A DNA stretch of 64,000 nt from Parabacteroides faecis (lineage in GTDB: Bacteria; Bacteroidota; Bacteroidia; Bacteroidales; Tannerellaceae), in the NCBI RefSeq assembly GCF_014647375.1, contig NZ_BMPB01000003.1, positions 372,001-436,000 of the forward strand, given 5' to 3'. The position numbers and the translations under genes were made by a program. Positions 7,365-15,936 of the stretch are shown in pieces (within the stretch, counting starts at the first letter, position 1; every line of letters starts with the position of its first letter). The notes below the pieces were generated by a model. The model ran no database searches. It had not been told where the DNA came from and saw only the letters and a program-made list of their open reading frames with translations.

Positions 7365-8537
7365 ATGAAAATAACTTACATATTATTTTTTTGTCTATTA
7401 CTATTTAGTTGTACAACTAAACAAGATAGGAATATAGAGAATCTAAATATTACAACTATCTTTGTAGAAAATTCTAAGAATACACCGTTAGATTTATCTG
7501 AATTATCCCTAAATACTCATTTTGTAAAACTTGAAACAAATGATTCTTGCCTTATAAAGAAAATACAAAAAATATATTACATTAATAACCAAATAATAAT
7601 AGGAGATGATTATTCAATTTATTTTTTTGGAGAAGACGGGAGATTTAAATACAAAGTAGAACGTCAAGGTGATGGTCCTGAAGAATACGCTCGTTTATCA
7701 GATTTTGACATCAGTCAAGATGGAGAAATCATTAATGTGTTAGACACTCGAAAGAAACAAATAATAACATACGACTATAATGGAAACTTTATTGATAAAT
7801 CTAAAATAGACAGTTGGGCAATAGGAATGCAGCAATTGAACGATTCTTTATTGATATTATACTGTGGTAATCAAGTGTCATCAAATAACAATAACAAACT
7901 CATATGTTTCAACATATTTAAGCAAAAAATCACTGATAGTTTCTTTAATATCTCCAATAATAAATCAAACTATTTACATGTTCATAGTAGTTCTAATTTT
8001 ACTATAAGTAATAATGATTTGCTATTTTATGAGCTATATAATGATACTATATATAAAATTTCCCCCACAAGTTGTAAACCTCTATACTATATTGATTTTG
8101 GCAAATATAAAATACCCCAATCTTTATTTGAGGATAAACACAACAACATCGTTGAATTTCAAAACAAATTATCTAAAAGAACAGCTGCATACGGAATAAC
8201 ATCTTTGATAAGTACATCAAAAAAATTATTATTTAAATACTATCATGATAAGAGATATTTTTTTTGTTATGATAGTATAAATAAATCTAGCATTTATTCA
8301 TACTTACTTCTTGATCCTAGCTTTATGGGGGAATATATAATAGACGGAAATAAATATGATGCTAATTTTTTTCCTGGACACAATTACTTTTTCACAACTT
8401 ATGATAATGAATTATTTATCGACAATTTATCACAAATAAAAGACAATAATCTCAGAGAACTAGCATCAAACTTACATATTGATGATAATCCGATAATAAG
8501 AATCAGCAAGTTAGATTCCGCATTAAGTGATAAATAA
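7365..8537 (+). CDS. 6-bladed beta-propeller lipoprotein
   Basis: A 390-residue lipoprotein, lipobox at C16 (LFSC). After it comes the block 'LSLNTHFVKLETNDSCLI...IYYINNQIIIGDD', then 'FGEDGRFKYKVERQGDGPEEY'. This is the typical first-blade pattern of the 6-bladed beta-propeller family of Bacteroidales lipoproteins, ending with 'DDNPIIRI'. It is paralogous to the gene at 10248. The gene is very AT-rich compared with the DUF1573 genes on either side, which suggests a separate origin. Likely a surface or periplasmic binding protein; ligand unknown. The start was chosen because the signal peptide begins exactly there. Confidence 0.75.
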   Translation: MKITYILFFCLLLFSCTTKQDRNIENLNITTIFVENSKNTPLDLSELSLNTHFVKLETNDSCLIKKIQKIYYINNQIIIGDDYSIYFFGEDGRFKYKVERQGDGPEEYARLSDFDISQDGEIINVLDTRKKQIITYDYNGNFIDKSKIDSWAIGMQQLNDSLLILYCGNQVSSNNNNKLICFNIFKQKITDSFFNISNNKSNYLHVHSSSNFTISNNDLLFYELYNDTIYKISPTSCKPLYYIDFGKYKIPQSLFEDKHNNIVEFQNKLSKRTAAYGITSLISTSKKLLFKYYHDKRYFFCYDSINKSSIYSYLLLDPSFMGEYIIDGNKYDANFFPGHNYFFTTYDNELFIDNLSQIKDNNLRELASNLHIDDNPIIRISKLDSALSDK

Positions 8538-8727
8538 AACAATCAATTTTATCTTTTGACTGTGTATGACAATTGTTTTGTAGTTTGTTAGTGTTTGCTT
8601 CATTCAAAATTTCCATGGTTTAATGGAAGTGGAATTAATGACCGAAGATGATATACTATACAGTAAATCGGTTCTGTATACGGAGAAGTCTAGCTAGATC
8701 AGAAAATTCCTTCCCCCGTATGCAGCG

Positions 8728-8814
8728 AACAGTATTAACATTAACGAAAAAACAAGCACCATCGTCGGCACAGCGGCGAAAAGAGATAATCCGATCATAG
8801 AATTTATGATATAA
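8728..8814 (+). pseudogene. 3' remnant of a BF3164-type lipoprotein gene
   Basis: The stretch encodes NSINI..EKTSTIVGTAAKRDNPIIEF followed by TAA, aligning with the C-terminus of the gene at 4553 (NSIDI..EDTNTIVATEAKSDDPILEF). No upstream part of the gene remains. It occupies the same place relative to the following DUF1573 gene (stop 8 bases before its ATG) as the intact gene does in copy 1, so a complete module copy once stood here. Confidence 0.8.
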
Positions 8815-8822
8815 TAAACGGT

Positions 8823-9704
8823 ATGAAAACCTTTTATCTTTACATATTATTAATAGCAACCACCTTCTTCTCCTGTCACTACGAACAGAAAGAGAAGGAA
8901 AATAAGATTGCACATCTGGTCAGCGAATGGCAAGGGAAGCAAATACTGTTCCCTGAAAACCTGATCTTCATCCGTTATCTGACAGATACTACGGATTTCC
9001 AAATTCCGGAATCAGATTATAAGGTATTAATATATGTAGATTCCATTGGTTGTACCAGCTGCAAATTACAACTGCATAAATGGAAGGAACTGATCGAGTA
9101 TACCGATTCGGCCACACAGGGAAAAGTGCCTTTCCTTTTCTTCTTCCATCCCAAAGATACGAAAGAAATACGCTATCTGTTGAAACGAGACGGCTTCGAC
9201 CGTCCGATCTACATCGACTTAGAGGATCAACTGAATAAATTGAACAAGTTCCCGGCAAATATGACCTTCCAGACATTTCTGTTGGATAAAGACAATAAAG
9301 TGGCTGTATTAGGAAATCCGGTACACAACACGGCGGTGAAAGACCTATATCTGAAACAGATCACCGGCAAAGACAATCCGAACAAAAATATCCCAAAAAT
9401 AACAGCCGAAGCAACACAGACAGAAATCGACTTCGGTACTTTTGGAAAATCGGAAGTAAAGGAAACAACCATAGAAGTAAGAAACATTGGGGACAATCCC
9501 CTTGTGATAGTGGACGTAAGTACCACTTGCGGCTGCACGGCAGCCACTTATGACAAACGCCCCACAAACCCCGGAGAATCTCTTCGGGTAGGAATTAAGA
9601 TGACACCGAAAGATACAGGATTCTTCGATGAAGTCGTTACGATCAAGTACAATAGTATTAACAACCAACCTGTCAAAGCAAAGATAAAGGGGAATGTTCG
9701 GTGA
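8823..9704 (+). CDS. Thioredoxin-like plus DUF1573 lipoprotein, copy 2
   Basis: A 293-residue paralog of the protein at 5620 with the same architecture: lipobox at C18, CTSC at 77-80 and DUF1573 'STTCGCTAATYDK' near 233-245. From about residue 55 to the end it differs at only a handful of positions, whereas the first 50 residues differ often. This mosaic pattern suggests recent duplication with gene conversion of the 3' part. It is followed by the second copy of the NVEALA leader element. The likely role is the same as copy 1: a membrane-anchored extracytoplasmic thiol protein of unknown substrate. Confidence 0.8.
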   Translation: MKTFYLYILLIATTFFSCHYEQKEKENKIAHLVSEWQGKQILFPENLIFIRYLTDTTDFQIPESDYKVLIYVDSIGCTSCKLQLHKWKELIEYTDSATQGKVPFLFFFHPKDTKEIRYLLKRDGFDRPIYIDLEDQLNKLNKFPANMTFQTFLLDKDNKVAVLGNPVHNTAVKDLYLKQITGKDNPNKNIPKITAEATQTEIDFGTFGKSEVKETTIEVRNIGDNPLVIVDVSTTCGCTAATYDKRPTNPGESLRVGIKMTPKDTGFFDEVVTIKYNSINNQPVKAKIKGNVR

Positions 9705-9911
9705 TCGAACAAATGGGAGTTTGCTGCATCCCGACAAGAATGTACAAGCAAACTCCCGGAGACCCCGAAAAGGAGGTGTATGATGGTAATATAACCGACA
9801 AAACAGAATGCTACAGGTAACATTCGGCTATCTAATCCGAATAGAGTAAGCAAAGATAGAAAATAGCCTGATTAAATAATGATTTAAATAAACAATTAAA
9901 CAGATACGAAT
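9705..9911 (+). promoter_or_regulatory. Conserved NVEALA leader element, copy 2
   Basis: Nearly identical to 6502-6708: hairpin arms 9715-9725 and 9747-9757, AGGAGGT before a micro-ORF at 9780-9794, and minus-strand TATCTTTG at 9851-9858. Only a few bases differ from copy 1. Confidence 0.7.
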
Positions 9912-10163
9912 ATGAAAAAGTTATTTGGTGTCATTGCTATAGCAGCGATAGCAGCAGCAGGCTGGAACTTCAGCCAAAGTCAGAACGAAGTGGAACTGTC
10001 AGACTTGGCACTGGCTAATACGGAAGCATTAGCTCAAGGTGAATTATTACCAGGCGGTAATCGATACATAGTCCGTGTACACCCTGGCGGATCAATATCT
10101 GGCGGTGATGTACATGTTGAAATAGATTGCGATCCAGGTGGCAGCAGTATTTGTACTAAATAA
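9912..10163 (+). CDS. NVEALA secreted peptide (NTEALA variant) with Gly-rich cargo
   Basis: An 83-residue precursor with almost the same 41-residue leader as the peptide at 6709 (changes at residues 5, 7 and 37). The motif is NTEALA at 36-41. The 42-residue cargo is unrelated to that of copy 1: Gly-rich (PGG, PGGSISGG, PGGSS) with only two cysteines (C73, C81). This makes it a clear example of constant leader and variable cargo. A hairpin follows 14 bases past the stop, then a propeller lipoprotein. Confidence 0.8.
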   Translation: MKKLFGVIAIAAIAAAGWNFSQSQNEVELSDLALANTEALAQGELLPGGNRYIVRVHPGGSISGGDVHVEIDCDPGGSSICTK

Positions 10164-10176
10164 GACCAATTCCATA

Positions 10177-10205
10177 AGGGTGTGTCAGGCTTTTTGACAC
10201 ACTCT
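10177..10205 (+). terminator. Hairpin between NVEALA gene and propeller gene
   Basis: AGGGTGTGTCA (10177-10187) pairs with TGACACACTCT (10195-10205): 11 bp with one G-U pair and a 7-nt loop, followed by a T/A-rich tail. Probably terminates or attenuates the peptide transcript. Confidence 0.6.
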
Positions 10206-10247
10206 TATTATATTACATTTTCATTTTATAAACTCAAATTCATTCTT

Positions 10248-11369
10248 ATGACAATGAAATATATTGTGCTCTCATTATCAATAATATTATTATACTCATG
10301 TTCTAAACAAGAACCAATAAATGATATTAAAAAACTTGTATTTAATGAAGATGTTAATCCAAATATATTCAACACTCTTACATACAAGTTCATTCCATTG
10401 GAAACAAATGATAGTTGCTTATTCAGTGAAATCAGAGAAATAAAAATTGTTGATAACAAAATATATATTATTGATGACAAAAGAAGTAAATTATTAGTAT
10501 TTGATATATCCGGTAAATTCATCACCCAAATTGGCAATTTAGGAAATGGACCTGGAGAATATGTAGCACCTTCAAACTTCAATATTGACAAAGAAAAACA
10601 AATTATCACTATTGCAGATGTAGGTCTAAGCAAACTTTTATATTACGACTTGAATAATTATCAATACATAAATAGTCTAAAAGCATTCTATTTTTCTAAT
10701 TGTAGCTGGTTGTCAGATGGAAATATAGCTTGGGCAAAAGAAAATTGTTATGATTCAGGTAAAAGGGATCCACATTATGTAAAAATAACAGATTCTAATT
10801 TAAACACTATCAATTTATTATATCCTACGGATTTTAAACCTGAGTACTTAATGGTTGCCGGATCTTTTTTTTACACATTCAACCAAAATAGTTTTCTAAA
10901 TTTACCTTTCATTCCAACAATCTATAAAATAACTCCTCAAAAAATAACCCCAGTTTATGAATTAGATTTTGGCAAACAAAAATTCGCATCAATGGAATGG
11001 TTAAAAAGAGAGGCTGAAAAAAATTATTATGGAACAATATCCAAAACAGAATATATATCTGCACAAACAATAAAAGAAACAGATGACTATATTTGTGTTG
11101 TATATTATGCACAAGGTCTAAATGCATATATCGGTTTTTATAATAAAAAAAATGGAGAATCTTTTAAACTAAAAGGTTCTGATTTCGCAAGATACACTAA
11201 TTTACACGGACTAAGCCAAGTCAAAGGCACATATGACAACTATTTTGTATTCATGATACAATCCAGCATATTAACAACATACAACAGTTATCCATCAGAA
11301 TTAAAGCCTGTCGTTGAAAAAATAAAAGAAGATGACAATCCAATAATTTGCCTATTAAAGTTCAAATAA
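10248..11369 (+). CDS. 6-bladed beta-propeller lipoprotein
   Basis: A 373-residue lipoprotein, lipobox at C18 (LYSC). The segment 'YKFIPLETNDSCLFSEIREI' followed by 'IYIIDDKRSKLLVFDISGKF' and 'IGNLGNGPGEY' is the N-terminal signature of the 6-bladed beta-propeller lipoprotein family. The C-terminus 'EDDNPIICLLKFK' is also typical. It is a paralog of 7365 in the equivalent module position and equally AT-rich. An ATG six bases later (10254) is an equally good start. Likely surface or periplasmic; ligand unknown. Confidence 0.75.
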   Translation: MTMKYIVLSLSIILLYSCSKQEPINDIKKLVFNEDVNPNIFNTLTYKFIPLETNDSCLFSEIREIKIVDNKIYIIDDKRSKLLVFDISGKFITQIGNLGNGPGEYVAPSNFNIDKEKQIITIADVGLSKLLYYDLNNYQYINSLKAFYFSNCSWLSDGNIAWAKENCYDSGKRDPHYVKITDSNLNTINLLYPTDFKPEYLMVAGSFFYTFNQNSFLNLPFIPTIYKITPQKITPVYELDFGKQKFASMEWLKREAEKNYYGTISKTEYISAQTIKETDDYICVVYYAQGLNAYIGFYNKKNGESFKLKGSDFARYTNLHGLSQVKGTYDNYFVFMIQSSILTTYNSYPSELKPVVEKIKEDDNPIICLLKFK

Positions 11370-11399
11370 AAATTACATACTTAAATAAACACTATTCAT

Positions 11400-12422
11400 A
11401 TGAAATATATATTACTATTTTACTCATTTTTATTTATGACATTTTCATGTCAAGATAAAATGAACATCAAAGATTATAGCATACCTATAAAAACAGATAA
11501 ACAACTAAACGGTAAAATTCAATTTTCAAAAGATGAGTCTTGTTATTTTTATGATTTAAAAATAATGAATAATTTTTACTTATTTCTTGACGAAAGATCA
11601 GATACCGTACTTAGGGTATACAAACAAGGTAACATATCTTATCCTTATGGAAGTTTGTGTAGAAGTTCTGAAAAAGATAAGTTATGGATGCCTTTATTCA
11701 CAAAAGAAACACATAACTATTTAAATAATACAGAGATCACATTTTTGGTCGACAACAATCAATATTATAAAAGCATAACCCTAAACAACAAAAACAGCAA
11801 TATAAAAATAAACATATCTAAACTATTTGACCTAAAAAACATGTTTTGTCGTGATTTTAATATCACCTCTAAAGATATTTATGCCATCCCTGTAAGTCGA
11901 TATAATAAAAATTCTTATTTTTTTTTCAATCCAGATTCCGGCTACTACTGGGTAGATCCATCACCTTCAATCGAAGAGATAATGCCAAAAGACAATCTGT
12001 CATACACAAATACTATTTGTCTAAACGAAAGTCAAAACACAATTGTTTCTGCTTATCGCTTTACCAATTATGTATCTTTTTACGAATTAGACGGAACATT
12101 AAAGACGACTATTAAATTTGGAGAAACACCTGTCATCCCTATAGTAAATCCTGACCGGGATGAAATAGATGTCAGAAATACTCCTAAATGCTTTACCTAT
12201 ATTTGCGGATCCTCCCAATACGTTTACTGCTTATATGATGGTTCTTCTGATTTCACAGCTCCCTCAAAAATAGCAGTTTTCCAATGGAATGGAAAACATA
12301 TAGCCACTTGGCAGGCAAACCGTAATCTACGGGCAATAGCTGTAGATAAAAATGATAAGTATATTCTAGCCATAGCATCCAACAAAGATGGACAAGATAT
12401 TATTAAATATGACTTAGAATAA
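11400..12422 (+). CDS. BF3164-like beta-propeller lipoprotein (divergent)
   Basis: A 340-residue lipoprotein with lipobox at C17 (TFSC). The N-terminal two thirds are divergent and AT-rich, but the C-terminus 'IAVFQWNGKHIATWQANRNLRAIAVDKNDKYILAI' matches the last blades of the BF3164-type lipoproteins in this island. It lies 30 bases after a propeller gene and 6 bases before a transglutaminase-fold gene, so it is probably co-transcribed with both. Function unknown. Confidence 0.65.
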   Translation: MKYILLFYSFLFMTFSCQDKMNIKDYSIPIKTDKQLNGKIQFSKDESCYFYDLKIMNNFYLFLDERSDTVLRVYKQGNISYPYGSLCRSSEKDKLWMPLFTKETHNYLNNTEITFLVDNNQYYKSITLNNKNSNIKINISKLFDLKNMFCRDFNITSKDIYAIPVSRYNKNSYFFFNPDSGYYWVDPSPSIEEIMPKDNLSYTNTICLNESQNTIVSAYRFTNYVSFYELDGTLKTTIKFGETPVIPIVNPDRDEIDVRNTPKCFTYICGSSQYVYCLYDGSSDFTAPSKIAVFQWNGKHIATWQANRNLRAIAVDKNDKYILAIASNKDGQDIIKYDLE

Positions 12423-12428
12423 TAAACC

Positions 12429-13940
12429 ATGAAAAATCTTTTTACAAAAAGTATAAACATCTTATTAGCAGCTTTTCTAATAGCTTGTAATACACAGAAT
12501 GATAAAAAACTGGAACAAGCTCTTGATAATGCTAAAGAAAACCGGCAAGAACTTGAAAAAGTACTTAGCCATTATGAAAAGGATTCGGCAAAACTCGCCG
12601 CTGCTCGTTTCCTGATTGAGAATATGCCCTATCATTTCACACAGGAACAATATTATACTTCTTCCGGGAAAGAACAATATCGACCGGAGATTATAAATTT
12701 CGACGGATTTCAATCCATAAAAAGTCACTGTGACTCATTAACAAGAAGAGGATACAAAATCAAAACGCATAACAAATACGATATATCGACACTTGACAGC
12801 CGCTTTCTTATTGACAATATAGAACTAGCTTTTACTGTCAGGCAAAAACCATGGGCAAAAAATGTTTCATTCAATGATTTCTGTAAATATATCCTCCCCT
12901 ACCGCGCACAATGTGAAGAGGTTTCTCATTTGAGAAAAGAAATTATGGAGCGTTTCGTTCCCATACTTGATTCAGCTAAAGTAAAAACCCCTCTTGAGGC
13001 ATGCATCGTACTTAATGAGCATCTGAAAGGCATTATGAAATATGGACATACCGGTCTTCCCTTTTATCCGACCATTGACGAAACCTACCATTCCGGAATC
13101 AGCCAATGCGAGGGATTATGCAATCTGGGTACTTTTATAATGCGGGCTTGCGGCATTCCGGTCACAGTAGAACAGACAACCTGGACTAAAATGGACTTGG
13201 GGCATAGCTGGTGTGTAGTTTTAGACAATGGAAAATTTTATAGCTTCGGACCGGGAGAAGATCAGCCCGATACACATGCCCGCTCTTTTTCAGAAGTCAG
13301 ACATCGACGACCTGCTAAAGTATATCGTTCACGTTTTGATCCGGACTTTTCTATTATGGACAGAAAAGACGACGGATATGTTACAACTCTAAAAAGTCCT
13401 CTAATTTATGATGTAACCAATGAATATCTGGATAAAACGACATCGATAAAAGTTTCCGTCGACAAAAACAACAGAAAAAAAGGAAAATCAAATCAAGTCT
13501 ATTTATGTACTTACAATCACTATGAATGGTGCCCGATAGCGATCGGACATAGAAAAGATACCGTTTGTTATTTCGAAAACGTTGTTGGAGATAACATCTT
13601 CATAGTTGCCGATTCACCGGATGGGAGCAAATTGAGAAATATTACTACTCCCTTTTATACGGATAAAGACGGAAATATTCGTAAATTTATCCCTCTAAAA
13701 GAACATAAACAAACATTCACATTGAATAAACGTAAGAAAAAACCGGATCAAGTACATACGCTATACTTCTGGGATACAGAGAAAGACAGGTTTACCCCAT
13801 TAGAATATGTCAGTTCAACTGATACTACACAAACATACGATCAAATACCAGCAAATGCATTACTATGGTTCACTATACCGGAAAGGATCGTTAACCAACG
13901 GATATTTTTTATTGAAAACGACAGTATAAAAAACTATTAA
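12429..13940 (+). CDS. Transglutaminase-fold lipoprotein, short form
   Basis: A 503-residue lipoprotein, lipobox at C20 (LIAC). Residues 26-65 are a helical region (KKLEQALDNAKENRQELEKV) shared by all four paralogs in the island. The core at 220-285 is transglutaminase/papain-like: candidate nucleophile C227 in 'SQCEGLCNL', H259 in 'LGHSW', and an acidic residue in 'FGPGEDQ'. It could cross-link or hydrolyse amide bonds outside the cell. Unlike its paralogs it lacks most of the C-terminal discoidin-like domain, keeping only the last strand region. It opens a dense run of four genes (12429-16806) with gaps of 24-28 bases. Confidence 0.7.
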   Translation: MKNLFTKSINILLAAFLIACNTQNDKKLEQALDNAKENRQELEKVLSHYEKDSAKLAAARFLIENMPYHFTQEQYYTSSGKEQYRPEIINFDGFQSIKSHCDSLTRRGYKIKTHNKYDISTLDSRFLIDNIELAFTVRQKPWAKNVSFNDFCKYILPYRAQCEEVSHLRKEIMERFVPILDSAKVKTPLEACIVLNEHLKGIMKYGHTGLPFYPTIDETYHSGISQCEGLCNLGTFIMRACGIPVTVEQTTWTKMDLGHSWCVVLDNGKFYSFGPGEDQPDTHARSFSEVRHRRPAKVYRSRFDPDFSIMDRKDDGYVTTLKSPLIYDVTNEYLDKTTSIKVSVDKNNRKKGKSNQVYLCTYNHYEWCPIAIGHRKDTVCYFENVVGDNIFIVADSPDGSKLRNITTPFYTDKDGNIRKFIPLKEHKQTFTLNKRKKKPDQVHTLYFWDTEKDRFTPLEYVSSTDTTQTYDQIPANALLWFTIPERIVNQRIFFIENDSIKNY

Positions 13941-13964
13941 TTCAATGAAGGAGATTACAGCACT

Positions 13965-15908
13965 ATGAGATCCTATCTATCTACAACTATTATACTATAT
14001 CTGTTCCTTTTGTTGGGATGCGACAACACGAACAAGAGACAATTGGAATTAGCCTTACAAACAGCAGGTAATAACCGCCAGCAACTTGAAAAAGTGATAC
14101 AACATTATAAAGGGGATAAACAGAAAGAAGAAGCTGCCAGGTTTCTGATACAGAATATGTTGGGAAAATACTATCTGGAGGGGGATAAAATTGACAAATT
14201 CCACCAGTTTATCGATTCTGCATACCAGATAGAACAAGAAGAATACGACCAACAGACTATAAATAACACTTATAGAGCTAATAACAAATACCAACACAAC
14301 TACGCAAAACAACAAGCTGACTTACAACGAATAAATGCAAATTTCCTGATTACACAGATAGATGCTGCTTTTCAAGTATGGCAAAAACCCTGGAATAAAC
14401 ATCTTTCTTTTGATGAGTTTTGCGAATGGATACTCCCCTACCGGGTTGGAAACGAATTACCGGAGATATGGAGGGAAGAATACTATAATGCCTTTTCCGG
14501 ATTATTAACGGATAGTATATTGACCGCCCGCAATGCCTGTATTTCCATCAACAATGAACTGATTAAATTACCGATCCATGTCTTTACCGATTTCCCTAAA
14601 CCTGCAGACATAAAACCCAGTAGCCTTATTCATATAAAATTTGGTTTATGCGGCGACTATACCAACCTGGCAATATATGCCATGCGATCTGTGGGGATAC
14701 CTGTTACAACAGGAAGTATTCCGCATTGGGGACATAGCAATAATAGCCACGCATTCAACCTTCTATATGGCGAAGATGGAAACTATTATGATTTTGCCGG
14801 AGGTGAACACCATCCGGGAGATCATCTCAAACGTTTTGATGGCATACCGAAAGTCTATCAAAAGACATTTTCCGTACAACAAAACTCTTTAGTGATGACA
14901 AATACCTCTAAAGAAGAACTTCCGGCATTTTTCAAAAATCCTTTCATGAAAGATATTACGGAACATTTTCCTGCTATTCATCCGCAGACCGTATCCGTTC
15001 CATTGACCATAAAAAATACCCACAATAAATATGCCTATCTATGCGTATTCGATCCGCAGGGGTGGTTTCCGGTAGACTGGGGAAAGATATCCGATAAAAA
15101 AGTGACATTTAACCATATCGGTTCGGATATTATTTATCAGGTCAACAGTTATAAGGATAACTCCATGCAACCGTTAAGTTCTCCCTTTATCGTCGATTCC
15201 ACCGGAAAGGTTACCCTTTTCGAATGCCGGAGAGAAAAAGAAGACCTGTACCTTGAACGTAAGTACCGTGAACCCAAACATCTTGAAGCCATACCTCCGG
15301 CATTTGTCGGTGGCAAATTCCAGGGATCGGATTATGCGGATTTCCGGATAGCGGAAGATTTATATACGTTCACAGAGGCTCCAAGCTTCAAGTACACCGC
15401 TATCGATGTGAATCCTAAAAAGAGTTACAAATATTACAGATACCAGTCTTCTCCCAATCTACGAGGAAATATGGCTGAACTGGAATTTTATGATACAAAC
15501 AGTCAGGAAATACTTAAAGGGGAAATTATCGGAACAGACAACACCAGCATCTACAACCCGCATGCGACCAAATATAATGTATTCGACGGAGACCCTCTCA
15601 CCTTCTTCCACACACGCGACAGCATGAGTTGGGCTGGTCTGGCGTTATCAAAGCCGGCACATATCAACAAAATACGTTATATCATCCGGAATGATGATAA
15701 CGGAATACGAAAAAACAATACCTATGAACTTTTCTATATAGATGAATCGGGAGCATGGGCCTCTGCCGGAAAACAAACGGCAGAGCAGGATGAATTATTA
15801 ATATATAAACAGATCCCTCAAGGTACTTTATACTGGCTACGCAATTATACCAGAGGAAAAGAGGAACGGATATTTACGTATGAGAATGGAAAACAAGTTT
15901 GGTGGTAA
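13965..15908 (+). CDS. Transglutaminase-fold lipoprotein with discoidin-like C-terminus
   Basis: A 647-residue lipoprotein, lipobox at C19 (LLGC). The helical region at 27-62 is followed by a transglutaminase-like core with C229 in 'FGLCGDYTN', H262 in 'NNSHAF' and D276 in 'YYDFAGGE', which gives a plausible Cys-His-Asp triad. Residues about 500-640 resemble an F5/8 type C (discoidin) carbohydrate-binding domain ('YRYQSSPNLRGNMAELEF', 'FDGDPLTFF'). Discoidin domains usually bind glycans, so the enzyme may act at the cell surface. It is followed 28 bases later by the signal peptidase gene. Confidence 0.7.
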   Translation: MRSYLSTTIILYLFLLLGCDNTNKRQLELALQTAGNNRQQLEKVIQHYKGDKQKEEAARFLIQNMLGKYYLEGDKIDKFHQFIDSAYQIEQEEYDQQTINNTYRANNKYQHNYAKQQADLQRINANFLITQIDAAFQVWQKPWNKHLSFDEFCEWILPYRVGNELPEIWREEYYNAFSGLLTDSILTARNACISINNELIKLPIHVFTDFPKPADIKPSSLIHIKFGLCGDYTNLAIYAMRSVGIPVTTGSIPHWGHSNNSHAFNLLYGEDGNYYDFAGGEHHPGDHLKRFDGIPKVYQKTFSVQQNSLVMTNTSKEELPAFFKNPFMKDITEHFPAIHPQTVSVPLTIKNTHNKYAYLCVFDPQGWFPVDWGKISDKKVTFNHIGSDIIYQVNSYKDNSMQPLSSPFIVDSTGKVTLFECRREKEDLYLERKYREPKHLEAIPPAFVGGKFQGSDYADFRIAEDLYTFTEAPSFKYTAIDVNPKKSYKYYRYQSSPNLRGNMAELEFYDTNSQEILKGEIIGTDNTSIYNPHATKYNVFDGDPLTFFHTRDSMSWAGLALSKPAHINKIRYIIRNDDNGIRKNNTYELFYIDESGAWASAGKQTAEQDELLIYKQIPQGTLYWLRNYTRGKEERIFTYENGKQVWW

Positions 15909-15936
15909 AAATTAGTCATAATTTATTCAAACGAAT

